Assembly (NCBI RefSeq): GCF_024198175.1
Contig: NZ_JAJVKV010000002.1
Coordinates: 558,001-622,000 of the forward strand
Length of the DNA: 64,000 nt
Direction: 5' to 3'
Origin: Pyxidicoccus xibeiensis
GTDB taxonomy: Bacteria; Myxococcota; Myxococcia; Myxococcales; Myxococcaceae
Part shown: piece after piece, positions 55,526 through 63,573 of the stretch
Layout of the letters: the number at the start of each line of letters is the position of its first letter
Numbering within the stretch: the first letter of the stretch is position 1
Position numbers and translations under genes: made by a program
The notes under the pieces: model-generated
Told to the model about the DNA's origin: nothing
Database searches by the model: none
What the model saw: only the letters and a program-made list of their open reading frames with translations

Positions 55526-58500
55526 TCACCGGAGGCCCTCGCGCCGCTGGAAGGCCCGCACCTTCTCCAGCTCCGGGCGCCCCAGGACGCCCAGGGGCTC
55601 GAGGCTCCGCCGGGCCTCCTCGGCCAGCGCCTCGGCGCGCGCGCGGTCCGGGGGACGCCGCGCCACCAGGGCCCGCGCCAGGAGGAGGGAGGCCTGCGCG
55701 TGGTTTCGCGCCTCGAGGGAGGTGGTGCCGAAGCGCTCCCGGGCCTCCTCCAGCAGCGGAAGGGCCTTGTCCGGTGCCCCGAGCCCCAGGTGTGCCTCGG
55801 CGATGCAGGTGCGGTACTTCGCCACCGCCATGGAGTCGGGTCCGCCCTGGAGCCGCTCATGGATTCGCAGGGCGCGCTGGCAGTGGGCGAGTGCCTGCCG
55901 GGGCGCGCCGCTGGCCAGGTCCACGTCGGACAGCAGGCCCAGCGCCATGGCGGCGTTGACGCTGTCGGGGCCGTGCGCCTTCTCCAGCACCGCCAGCGCC
56001 TCCATGCTGTCCCGGCGTGCCTCGGCGTAGCGGCCCGCGCGCACGAACGCATTCGAGCGCAGCAGCAGCACCGTGGCGCGCCGGGGCGTGTCCGCGCCCA
56101 GCGAGCGCTGGAAGCGCTCCAGCGAGCGCTGGAAGAGGCCGAGGGCGTCGTCGAGGCGGTCCTCCTCACTGGCGAGCCGGCCCAGGTTGGCGAGGGTGAT
56201 GGCCGTCTGGGGATGGTCGGCCCCGTAGCTGCGCTCGAAGAGGGCGAGCGCCCGCTCCAGGTGCCCGCGGGACTCGGCCAGCTCGCCCCGCGACTCCAGC
56301 AGGGACGCGAGGGTGACCAGGGGGAAGCCCGCGGCGGGTTGGTCCGTCGCCCCGGCGCTCTGCTGGAGGGCGATGGCACGGCGCAGGGCGGCGATGGCCT
56401 CCTCGGTGTGGCCCTGCCGCTCGAGGTTGGCGGCGAGGCCGTTGAGGAAGGCGGCGAGCTCCGGGTGATTGGGGCCGAGGATGTGCTCGCTCATCTCCAG
56501 GGCCTGGCGGTGCAGCGTCACGGCCTCCTCCAGCCGCCGCTGGCGGTAGCGGACCCGTCCCAGCCCATGGAGGAAGTGGGCGGTGCGCAGGCACTCCGGG
56601 CCATGGGCCCGGCGCGCCAGCTCCAGTCCGCGGACGGCCTCCGCGTCCGCCTGCTGGTACTTGCCCTGCTGGAGGAGCACCGCGGTCAGCCGCAGGTGCA
56701 GGTCCGCGGCGAGGCCCGGAAAGCGCTCGCGGCCCAGGCGGTCCACCGCGGCCTCGGCGTGCCGGGCGATGCGCTCCGCGTCCGCCGGGCGCGCCAGCTG
56801 GTCTCCCACCACCCACAGCAGGAGGTTCCACGCGCGCGCCGCCGTCTCGTCGTCGCGCCCGGCCTCCGCGGCCCAGAGCGCCTTGTAGAGGAGGTCCTCC
56901 GCATCCTTCGGCCGGCCGTCCTGGGCCTGGAGGTGGCCGTGGGTGAGCAGCACCTCGGCCTCCAGCGGCCGGTAGTCCAGCGTGCGCACCTCCTCGAGCA
57001 GCGCCGAGGTGCGCTTCAGCCCCTCGGCGTAGCGACCCGCGGTGAGCTGGGCCTGGGCGTCGACCAGCTTCCGCCGGGCCGCGTCCACCTGGGGACGCAG
57101 CGCGTCCGGGGGCTGCGGGCTCGTGGAGAGCGCGGGAGCGTCCCGGCAGCCGCTGAGCCCCTCCAGCGAGGCGGCGAGCTGCTGTGCGTGCTGCACCGTT
57201 CGCGCGTCGGCCCGCTCCAGCACCTCGGTGACGGAGGCCAGCTGCCACAGCCGCGTGTCGAGGCACGCGGTCGTCTGCCACCCGGTGCTCGTGGGGCTGG
57301 AGCCAGCGGCGACGCACGCCTCGGCGCGCAGCTCGCGCCACTGGGCGGCATAGGCATCCAGCGCGGCGGAGGTCTTCTCCCAGGCCACCGCCGCGAAGGG
57401 CGCGCCCGTGGCGAGGAAGGCCGCGTGCACTCGCCCGCGCTGCTCGGGGCCCCAGGCCACGGCGAGCTTCTCCACCTCCCGGGCGCAGCGCGCTTCGTTC
57501 CGGTGGGCCACGCCGTAGGCGCCCGCCGCGCCCAGCAGGGCCGCCGCGCCGACCGCCGCCGCCACCCGGGCCCGCAGGCGCCGGGGCGCCGGGACGAGTG
57601 CCGCCAGCAGGGCCTCCATGCTGGGAAAGCGCTCCTCCGGGCGGGCCCGCAGCCCCCGCAGCACCGCGCGCCGCACCCAGTCGGGCACCCGCACCTCGCG
57701 GCCCGCGGGCCGCACCCGGCCCTCGCGCGCGGCCTGGGCCAGCGCCTCCAGGCTGTCCCCCTCGAAGGGGCGCATGCCGTGGAGGGCCTCGTACAGCGCA
57801 ACGCAGAAGCTGAACTGGTCGGAGCGCGCGTCGGCCCGCTGGCCCTCCAGCAGCTCCGGCGCCATGTACGCCGGGGTGCCCAGCAGCACGCCCGTGCGCG
57901 TCAGCGGACTGGCGTCGACCCCACCCGGCTCCCGCGAGGCCGCCGTCCGGGCGCTGGCCTCGCGGTTGAGGGGACGGGCCATGCCGAAGTCCGTCACCCG
58001 CGCGCGGCCGTCGCGGCCGACGAGGACGTTGGCGGGCTTGAAGTCGCGGTGCACCAGCCCCGCCGCGTGTGCGGCCGCCAGCCCCTGTCCCGCCTCCCGG
58101 AAGACGCGCAGCACCTCTTCCCAGGTGTGGGGCTGGCGCAGCCACTCCGCCAGCGTGGTTCCATCCACCAGCTCCATGGCCAGGAAGACGCCACTGCCGT
58201 ACGTGCCCACGTCATGCACGGCGACGACGTGGGCGTGGGACAGGCGGGCCAGGGACTGAGCCTCCTGCAGCAGCCGCAGCCGCAGCTCCTCCACGCCACG
58301 GCCCGCCGGGCGCAGCACCTTGAGGGCCACCTGCCGGTCCAGCTCCGGGTCATAGGCTGCGTACACCACGCCCATGGCCCCCGCGCCGATGCGCTCCAGC
58401 ACCACGTAGCGCGCCAGCGTGGCGCCGCGCGCCAGCGGCGTGGCCGCCACGTCCGGTGAGGCCTCCTCCGGGCTGGCGGAGTCCCCCACCGCCAGCACCC

Positions 58501-58612
58501 GCTGGCATGAGGCACAGCGCTCCACGTGTGCCAGCACCTCGGCGCGCTGCTCCTCCGGCAGCAGCCCCGCCAGCAAATCACTCAGCGTCGTCTCGCCCGG
58601 GCACTGCGTCAT
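55526..58612 (-). CDS. Ser/Thr kinase with zinc-finger N-terminus and TPR repeats (paralog)
   Basis: A 1028-residue kinase of the same layout as the one at 38531-41611. The N-terminal HVERCASC zinc motif is near residues 29-36. The kinase domain starts near 66 (LARYVVLERIGAGAMGVVYA) and has VALKVLRP, VHRDFKPANVLV near 190 and TDFGMA. A transmembrane helix follows near 345 (VAAAVGAAALLGAAGAYGVA). The remainder is a long helical TPR region. ATG 58612 is chosen as the start directly before MTQCPGETTL; a frame beginning at 58717 adds 35 residues. No sigma factor gene is adjacent here. Similarity to 38531 across both domains suggests gene duplication. Confidence 0.92.
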   Translation of the reverse strand: MTQCPGETTLSDLLAGLLPEEQRAEVLAHVERCASCQRVLAVGDSASPEEASPDVAATPLARGATLARYVVLERIGAGAMGVVYAAYDPELDRQVALKVLRPAGRGVEELRLRLLQEAQSLARLSHAHVVAVHDVGTYGSGVFLAMELVDGTTLAEWLRQPHTWEEVLRVFREAGQGLAAAHAAGLVHRDFKPANVLVGRDGRARVTDFGMARPLNREASARTAASREPGGVDASPLTRTGVLLGTPAYMAPELLEGQRADARSDQFSFCVALYEALHGMRPFEGDSLEALAQAAREGRVRPAGREVRVPDWVRRAVLRGLRARPEERFPSMEALLAALVPAPRRLRARVAAAVGAAALLGAAGAYGVAHRNEARCAREVEKLAVAWGPEQRGRVHAAFLATGAPFAAVAWEKTSAALDAYAAQWRELRAEACVAAGSSPTSTGWQTTACLDTRLWQLASVTEVLERADARTVQHAQQLAASLEGLSGCRDAPALSTSPQPPDALRPQVDAARRKLVDAQAQLTAGRYAEGLKRTSALLEEVRTLDYRPLEAEVLLTHGHLQAQDGRPKDAEDLLYKALWAAEAGRDDETAARAWNLLLWVVGDQLARPADAERIARHAEAAVDRLGRERFPGLAADLHLRLTAVLLQQGKYQQADAEAVRGLELARRAHGPECLRTAHFLHGLGRVRYRQRRLEEAVTLHRQALEMSEHILGPNHPELAAFLNGLAANLERQGHTEEAIAALRRAIALQQSAGATDQPAAGFPLVTLASLLESRGELAESRGHLERALALFERSYGADHPQTAITLANLGRLASEEDRLDDALGLFQRSLERFQRSLGADTPRRATVLLLRSNAFVRAGRYAEARRDSMEALAVLEKAHGPDSVNAAMALGLLSDVDLASGAPRQALAHCQRALRIHERLQGGPDSMAVAKYRTCIAEAHLGLGAPDKALPLLEEARERFGTTSLEARNHAQASLLLARALVARRPPDRARAEALAEEARRSLEPLGVLGRPELEKVRAFQRREGLR

Positions 58613-58741
58613 CCGGTGGCAAACGTACCAGGATTCCCTTTCTTCCCCGGCCGACGGTTTCACCGTGCGAGTGGGCCGCCTGCTCGGCGGGTCAGTCCCG
58701 GCTTCCCACCTGGGCACTGCGACTTGCTTCCAGGACTTGAG

Positions 58742-58758
58742 CCTGACGTAACGTCAGG
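58742..58758. promoter_or_regulatory. Perfect palindrome, MerR-type operator
   Basis: CCTGACGT-A-ACGTCAGG is a 17-base perfect palindrome between a TTGAGC box (58737-58742) and a weak -10 region. It lies 35 bases before the MerR start at 58793. Position and symmetry fit a MerR-family self-regulating operator. Confidence 0.55.
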
Positions 58759-58792
58759 GTTCATCCTGGCGGCCAGGATGGGAGGACACGGG

Positions 58793-59668
58793 ATGCGAAT
58801 CGGGGAGCTGGCCCGGCACGCCGGGCTGACGGTGCGGACGCTGCACCACTACGACGCCATCGGCCTGCTCAAGCCGTCGGCGCGCTCCGGGGGCGGATAT
58901 CGCCTCTACGGGCAGGCCGACATCGCGCGGCTGCATGCCATCCAGGCCATGCGCCAGCTGGGCCTGGCGCTGGAGGACGTCGGCCGGCTGCTGGACGGAG
59001 GCGGCGCCCCGCTCCCCGTCATCGTGGAACAGCAGCTGCGGGCGCTCGACAGGCAGATAGCGCAGGCGGAGAAGCTCCGCACGCGGCTGGAGCTGCTCCA
59101 GGCCAAGCTGTCGGACGGCCACGTGCCGGAGTCGCGCGACTGGCTCGCCACCATCCGGATGATGACCGCCTGCGACAAGTACTTCAGCACCGACGAGCTG
59201 AAGACCATCTTCGGCAACTGGCAGCGCATCGCCCCCGAGCTGCAGGCGTTGATGGCCCAGGTGCGCCAGGCCATGAAGGCTGGCATTCCGGCCGACAGCC
59301 TGGAGGTGCAGCCGCTCGCGCACCGCTGGATGATGCTGATGGGCCTCTGGATGGATGGGAACTTCGACCTCATCCGCCGCTGGGGTGACATGTACAAGCG
59401 CGAGCCGTCGGTCCATTCCGAACAGGGCCCCGACCTGCGCATGGTCGAGTACGTGGACCGGGCCATCGAGCTCCGCCTGGCGGCGCTCGGCCGGCACCTG
59501 AGCATCGACGAGATGATGCGCATGAAGCGCGTGCCCCCCGAGGAGTGGGAGGCGCTGTACCGGGCGGTGGGGGGGGCTGATGCGAAAGCGCGTGCCGCCC
59601 GACGGCCTCCGGGCGCGAGCGCTCGGGCGGGAGTGGCTGGGCCTGATGGACCGCATGGCGGGCCATGA
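58793..59668 (+). CDS. MerR-family regulator, TipA-like, with a probable poly-G frameshift
   Basis: A MerR-type transcription factor: winged HTH (RIGELARHAGLTVRTLHHYD) and a wing RSGGGYRLYGQ in residues 1-70, then a coiled helix (about 75-110) and a ligand domain resembling TipAS. The frame reaches a run of eight Gs (59569-59576) and then leaves a familiar sequence: it ends with 28 residues of Ala/Arg/Gly-rich residues. The other frame continues with LMRKRVPPDGLRARALGREW and stays open to 59804. With seven Gs the protein would be 336 residues long (58793-59804). The next gene is a MFS exporter, a typical MerR target. Confidence 0.78.
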   Translation: MRIGELARHAGLTVRTLHHYDAIGLLKPSARSGGGYRLYGQADIARLHAIQAMRQLGLALEDVGRLLDGGGAPLPVIVEQQLRALDRQIAQAEKLRTRLELLQAKLSDGHVPESRDWLATIRMMTACDKYFSTDELKTIFGNWQRIAPELQALMAQVRQAMKAGIPADSLEVQPLAHRWMMLMGLWMDGNFDLIRRWGDMYKREPSVHSEQGPDLRMVEYVDRAIELRLAALGRHLSIDEMMRMKRVPPEEWEALYRAVGGADAKARAARRPPGASARAGVAGPDGPHGGP

Positions 59669-59804
59669 CACCGTGCTGCGCGACAAGCTGCTGGCGGCCC
59701 ACCGCCATGAGCCGGTGGTGGCCGCCGGCTCGATGCTGGATGCCCCGGCCCGACAGTACCTGCGGCAGGCGATTCATTCGGCGCTTGACCCTGTCGCTGC
59801 GTGA
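59580..59804 (+). other. C-terminal part of the MerR protein in the shifted frame
   Basis: About 74 residues from MRKRVPPDGLRARALG to IHSALDPVAA continue the MerR ligand domain. It has no plausible ribosome site of its own. It is best read as the original end of the gene at 58793, separated by the poly-G run at 59569-59576. Confidence 0.6.
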
Positions 59805-59841
59805 GGCTGGAGGCTGCGTCCCTCAAGGAGCCAGAGACCTC

Positions 59842-61149
59842 ATGACTCGAGGACGCAGCGATACCGCCCCCGCCGGCCTGTTCCGGGACCGCAACTTCAC
59901 CTGGATGCTGAGCGGCAGCTTCATCTCGATGCTGGGCGACCAGTTCACCACCATCGCCCTGCCGTGGCTGGTGCTCATGATGACCGGCGACACGCTGGCG
60001 CTGGGCCTGGTGCTGGGGGTGATGAGCGTGCCGCGCGCGGTGTTCATGCTGGTGGGCGGCGCGGTGGTGGACCGGCACTCGCCCAAGCGGGTGTTGATGT
60101 GGACCAAGCATGTGAGCACGGGGCTGCTCCTGGTGCTGGCCGGCCTGGTGCTGGCGGGCCGCATCTCGCTCCCGGCGCTCTACCTGCTCGCGTTCGGCCT
60201 CGGCCTGGCCATGGCCTTCAGCATTCCCTCGGGCACCTCACTGCTGCCGCACGTGGTGCCGCCCCAGCAGCTCCAGGCAGCCAACGGCGTGCTGCTGGGC
60301 CTGCGCCAGTTGACGATGTTCGCGGGCCCCCTGCTGGCCGGCGGGCTCATCGCCGCGTTCGGTGACGGCCGCACCGAGAGGGTGTCGGACAACCGGGGCC
60401 TGGGCGTCGCCTTCCTCCTGGATGCCGCGAGCTTCGCCGTGTCCGCCTGGACGCTGTCGCGGGTGAGGACGACCGCGCCCGCGAGTCCCGCCGGCGCTCC
60501 CGTGGGGCAGGCGGTGTGGCAGTCGGTGGTGCAGGGCCTGCGCTGGTGCTGGAACGACCGTGATTTGCGCATGTGCTTCTTCTACTGGTCGGCGGTCGCG
60601 CTGCTCATCACCGGACCCATCCAGATTGCGCTGCCGGTGCTCGCCAGCCAGCTGCCCGGCTCGAGCGCGGCGGGCTTCGGCCTGCTGATGGGGGCGCACG
60701 GCGCGGGCACGCTGGCCGGAATGGCCGTGGCCGGCGCACGGCCCTCCATGCGGGTCCGGAACCTCGGCACCACGCTGTTGCTGGTGGATGCGGTGGTCGG
60801 GGTGCTGTTCATCCCCATGGGGTTCGTCACCGCGCTGTGGCAGGGCGCCGCGCTGCTGCTGGGCATCGGCCTGCTGAGCGGGTTCATGCACGTGGCCGTC
60901 TTCACCTGGATTCAACGCCGGGTGCCGCCCGCCATGCTGGGCCGCGCGATGAGCATCTTCATGTTCATCTTCATGGGGCTGGCGCCCATCTCCGCGGCGG
61001 TGACGGGGTGGGTGATGCGCGGCGTGGCGCTGGCGCAGGTCTTCGCGGTCAGTGGCTGCTGCCTCGTGGGCGCCGTGCTGGTGGCGCTCGCCACCTCGCG
61101 CATCCGCGACATCTCGGATGCGCCCGTGTCCGTCGGCGGGCGTCCCTGA
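59842..61149 (+). CDS. MFS transporter
   Basis: A 435-residue Major Facilitator Superfamily protein with about 12 transmembrane helices in two halves, joined by a loop near 215-235 that is not very long. The motif A-like loop is GGAVVDRHSPKRVLM. The group resembles enterobactin-exporter-like and macrolide-efflux-like MFS_3 proteins (FTWMLSGSFISMLGDQFTT). It is probably a drug or metabolite exporter. ATG 59842 follows AAGGAG by 11 bases. It is directly downstream of the MerR-family gene, which probably controls it. Confidence 0.92.
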   Translation: MTRGRSDTAPAGLFRDRNFTWMLSGSFISMLGDQFTTIALPWLVLMMTGDTLALGLVLGVMSVPRAVFMLVGGAVVDRHSPKRVLMWTKHVSTGLLLVLAGLVLAGRISLPALYLLAFGLGLAMAFSIPSGTSLLPHVVPPQQLQAANGVLLGLRQLTMFAGPLLAGGLIAAFGDGRTERVSDNRGLGVAFLLDAASFAVSAWTLSRVRTTAPASPAGAPVGQAVWQSVVQGLRWCWNDRDLRMCFFYWSAVALLITGPIQIALPVLASQLPGSSAAGFGLLMGAHGAGTLAGMAVAGARPSMRVRNLGTTLLLVDAVVGVLFIPMGFVTALWQGAALLLGIGLLSGFMHVAVFTWIQRRVPPAMLGRAMSIFMFIFMGLAPISAAVTGWVMRGVALAQVFAVSGCCLVGAVLVALATSRIRDISDAPVSVGGRP

Positions 61150-61165
61150 CGCCGTTCCCGGTGGC

Positions 61166-61612
61166 TCAGCGGGCAACGGGCCCGGCCATGGCTCGGACCC
61201 GTGCGTCGCGCAGCCAGAGCGGCAACCACAGCAGGATGGCCACGTAGATGGGAAAGAGGACGTGGCTGAAGAGAGGGTTGTCCAGCCGGACATGCGTCGC
61301 AATCGCCCCACCGAGGAAGCCCGTCCAGAGGAGCGCACCCAGTGGGGCGGTGCGGGGAATCAGGTAGAGCGCGAGGCAACCCACCTCGAACAGCCCAATC
61401 CACCAGAACGCGCCCGGCGTGAAGCCGAGCTCCGCGGCCGAAGCGACCGCAGGCGCGAGCTGGAAGACCTTGAGCGCGGTGTCGAAGCTGAGCAACGCCA
61501 CCGCCAGGCCCGTCAGGATGCGTGCCGTCCAGCGGACCCGGGTGCTGGGGGCGAGCACCTCGGGGCTGCGGGGGGCAGAAGACGTGTCGATTCGGCTGCT
61601 GGAGAGGCTCAT
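61166..61612 (-). CDS. DoxX-like membrane protein
   Basis: A 148-residue membrane protein with four hydrophobic helices (from about residue 28: ILTGLAVALLSFDTALKVF; then GAFWWIGLFEVGCLALYLIP; LGALLWTGFLGGAIATHV; VLFPIYVAILLWLPLWL). The HVRLDNPLF segment and layout fit the DoxX/DUF-type family of small four-helix proteins. Function in bacteria is mostly unknown. ATG 61612 has GGAG five bases upstream. A motif found upstream is shared with the gene at 63050, so it may be a target of the sigma factor at 61711. Confidence 0.85.
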   Translation of the reverse strand: MSLSSSRIDTSSAPRSPEVLAPSTRVRWTARILTGLAVALLSFDTALKVFQLAPAVASAAELGFTPGAFWWIGLFEVGCLALYLIPRTAPLGALLWTGFLGGAIATHVRLDNPLFSHVLFPIYVAILLWLPLWLRDARVRAMAGPVAR

Positions 61613-61652
61613 GTGGGCTCCGGAGTAGGGACGGCCGAGTGCCGTCTGGAGC

Positions 61653-61681
61653 ACGACACCCGGGGTCCGCCGGAATCGACA
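61653..61681 (-). promoter_or_regulatory. Candidate ECF42-type promoter of the DoxX gene
   Basis: On the minus strand TGTCGATTCCG is followed by TGTCGT with the same spacing as the copy at 63464-63492. The 3' end of this element lies about 41 bases before the DoxX ATG. Confidence 0.5.
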
Positions 61682-61710
61682 CGGTGCCTCGAATTTATTG
61701 GGAGCGGGCG

Positions 61711-62991
61711 TTACCCCCTGCCCGCGCGGGTGCAGGTGGCGGCGCGCCAGCGCAGGCGTTGGCGCTGGCGGGCGTTGTCGGTGAGCGACGCCGCGAGCTC
61801 GAACGACGCCCGTGCTTCCTCGTGCCGCCCCAGCCGTTCGAGGAGGTCCGCGCGAGCGCTGGGCAGGAGGTGGTAGCGCGCCAGCGCAGGCTGGGCTTCC
61901 AGGGCGTCCAGCAGGCGCAAGCCCTCCAGGGGCCCCACGGCGCGAGACACCGCGATGGCGTGGTTCAGGTGGACCACCGGCGAAGGGTGGCGCTCGGCGA
62001 GCTCCGCGTAGAGCGAGGCAATGCGGGGCCAGTCGGTCTGCTCGGGCGTGAGTGCCCGGGCGTGGCACGCGGCAATCGCCGCCTGGAGCTGGTACGGCCC
62101 GGCCACGCCGCCGAGTCCTCCTGCGCGCTCCAGCGCGAGGAGTCCGCGCTCGATGCGGGCCCGGTCCCACCGCGCGCGGTCCTGCTCCATGAGGAGCACC
62201 GGCTCGCCGCTCGCGTCGGTGCGCGCCCCGGCGCGCGAGGCCTGGAGCTCCATCAGCGCCAGCAGGCCGAGCACCTCGGGCTCCTCGGGCGCGAGCTCCG
62301 CCAGCAACTGCCCGAGGCGCAGCGCTTCCCCCAGGAGGGCCGGGCGCATCACGTCGTCCCCCGCGCTGGCGAGATAGCCCTCGTTGAAGATGAGGTAGAC
62401 GACCTCGAGCACCGACGCGAGCCGCTCACCCAGCTCGGGGCCACGCGGCACCTCGAAGGGGACCTTCGCCTCGGCCAGCGTGTGCTTGGCGCGCACGATT
62501 CGCTGCGCGATGGCGGGCTCGGTCGCGAGGAACGCGCGGGCAATCTCCCCGGTGGAGAGATTGCCGAGGAGCCGCAGTGTCAGCGCGACGCGGGCCTCCC
62601 TGGACAGCACGGGATGGCAGGCCGTGAACACCAGCCGGAGCACGTCGTCGTGGACATCCTCGTCCATGGCCGCCTCCAGTGCCGCTTCGACGGCTTCGAG
62701 AGGCAGGTGGGAGTCGAGCCCCGGTCCCGACCTCTCGTGGGTGTCCATCGCCATCCGCCGGTGGCGGAGCAGATTGAGTGCGCGGTTCCTGGCGGCGGTC
62801 ATCAGCCACGCCCCGGGGCGCTCGGGAACGCCGGTGGCGGGCCACTGCTCCAGCGCCGCCACCAGCGCGTCGTGCGCAAGCTCCTCGGCGAGTCCGAGGT
62901 CGCGCACGCACCTCGCGAGCACTGCGATGAGCTTCACCGACTCGTTCTTCCAGACCTCGGCGAGCGCCTCGTGCGCCTTCGAAGCAGACAC
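61711..62991 (-). CDS. ECF sigma factor with C-terminal extension, ECF42 type
   Basis: A 426-residue ECF sigma factor. The sigma-2 part is residues about 10-80 (DLGLAEELAHDALVAALEQW, RPGAWLMTAARNRALNLLR) and the sigma-4 part about 125-180 (LTLRLLGNLSTGEIARAFL). A long helical C-terminal region follows (from about 190) with LEVVYLIFNEGYLASAG and TPR-like helices (LNHAIAVSRAVGPLEGLRLL). This layout and a DGPF-protein neighbour define the ECF42 group. Start GTG 62991 precedes SASKAHEALAEVWKNE; a longer frame from 63108 would overlap the DGPF gene. It is transcribed after the DGPF gene. Confidence 0.92.
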   Translation of the reverse strand: MSASKAHEALAEVWKNESVKLIAVLARCVRDLGLAEELAHDALVAALEQWPATGVPERPGAWLMTAARNRALNLLRHRRMAMDTHERSGPGLDSHLPLEAVEAALEAAMDEDVHDDVLRLVFTACHPVLSREARVALTLRLLGNLSTGEIARAFLATEPAIAQRIVRAKHTLAEAKVPFEVPRGPELGERLASVLEVVYLIFNEGYLASAGDDVMRPALLGEALRLGQLLAELAPEEPEVLGLLALMELQASRAGARTDASGEPVLLMEQDRARWDRARIERGLLALERAGGLGGVAGPYQLQAAIAACHARALTPEQTDWPRIASLYAELAERHPSPVVHLNHAIAVSRAVGPLEGLRLLDALEAQPALARYHLLPSARADLLERLGRHEEARASFELAASLTDNARQRQRLRWRAATCTRAGRG

Positions 62992-63049
62992 TGTGCGACT
63001 ACACCATCCGAGGCCGGGAGGGACAAGGCGCGCCCGGTGCGGCCGGTTC

Positions 63050-63406
63050 CTACTTCGCGGGCGGCGGACCGCCGGGCTCGAAGAGCTGCAGGATTTCTCC
63101 CTTCCCATCCCCAGCGATGTGCAGGAACTCGGTGGAGAGCGCGATGGCTTCTTCCCGGCTGTTCACGTTGACCACCGCGAAGCCGTCGATGAGCTCCTTG
63201 CTCTCGGTGAACGGCCCGTCCGTCACGGTCACCTTGCCGCCCTCGTTCTTGATCTGGAGGCCGCGCGAGGGCCGCACGAGCCCGCCCGTCAGTACGACCT
63301 TTCCCGACGCGAGCATCTTCTCGGTGTAGGCCCCGAGCCTGGCGAGAGTCTCGGGCGAGGGAGGAGGCGCGCTGGGGTTGGCCTCGAAAATCATCAGGAA
63401 TTTCAT
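63050..63406 (-). CDS. YCII-related DGPF-domain protein
   Basis: A 118-residue small protein of the YCII/DGPF family. It starts MKFLMIFEANPSAPP and carries the DGPF motif at residues 63-66 within VTDGPFTESKELIDGFAVV. DGPF proteins are encoded beside ECF42 sigma factors in many bacteria, and the next gene is one. They may act as a small enzyme or sensor; the role is unclear. ATG 63406 is preceded by a GAGGAAAG ribosome site. The stop is 58 bases before the sigma start. Confidence 0.93.
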   Translation of the reverse strand: MKFLMIFEANPSAPPPSPETLARLGAYTEKMLASGKVVLTGGLVRPSRGLQIKNEGGKVTVTDGPFTESKELIDGFAVVNVNSREEAIALSTEFLHIAGDGKGEILQLFEPGGPPPAK

Positions 63407-63463
63407 GGTCTTTCCTCGGACCCCCGGGTCTGGGTGCGGCGAAACATCGGGGTCCCTGGAATG

Positions 63464-63492
63464 ACGTCAAACGAGCCCCCTCGAAATCGACA
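63464..63492 (-). promoter_or_regulatory. Candidate ECF42-type promoter of the DGPF gene
   Basis: On the minus strand TGTCGATTTCG is followed by TGACGT. The two blocks and their spacing match the copy at 61653-61681 upstream of the DoxX gene (10 of 11 bases in the first block, 5 of 6 in the second). The element ends about 58 bases before the ATG. Confidence 0.5.
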
Positions 63493-63573
63493 GGGGCCGG
63501 CATTTTTCTTCACCTTGCCGCTCATGGGCAGCAGGCCTGGACACCTGCGGAGGGCAGCGGCGGGGCGTGCGGC

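Noticed and set aside
54229..56379. A 716-codon minus-strand frame over the OmpA gene and the end of the second kinase
   Set aside because: It has Arg/Pro/Ser-rich shadow composition and overlaps two real genes on both strands.
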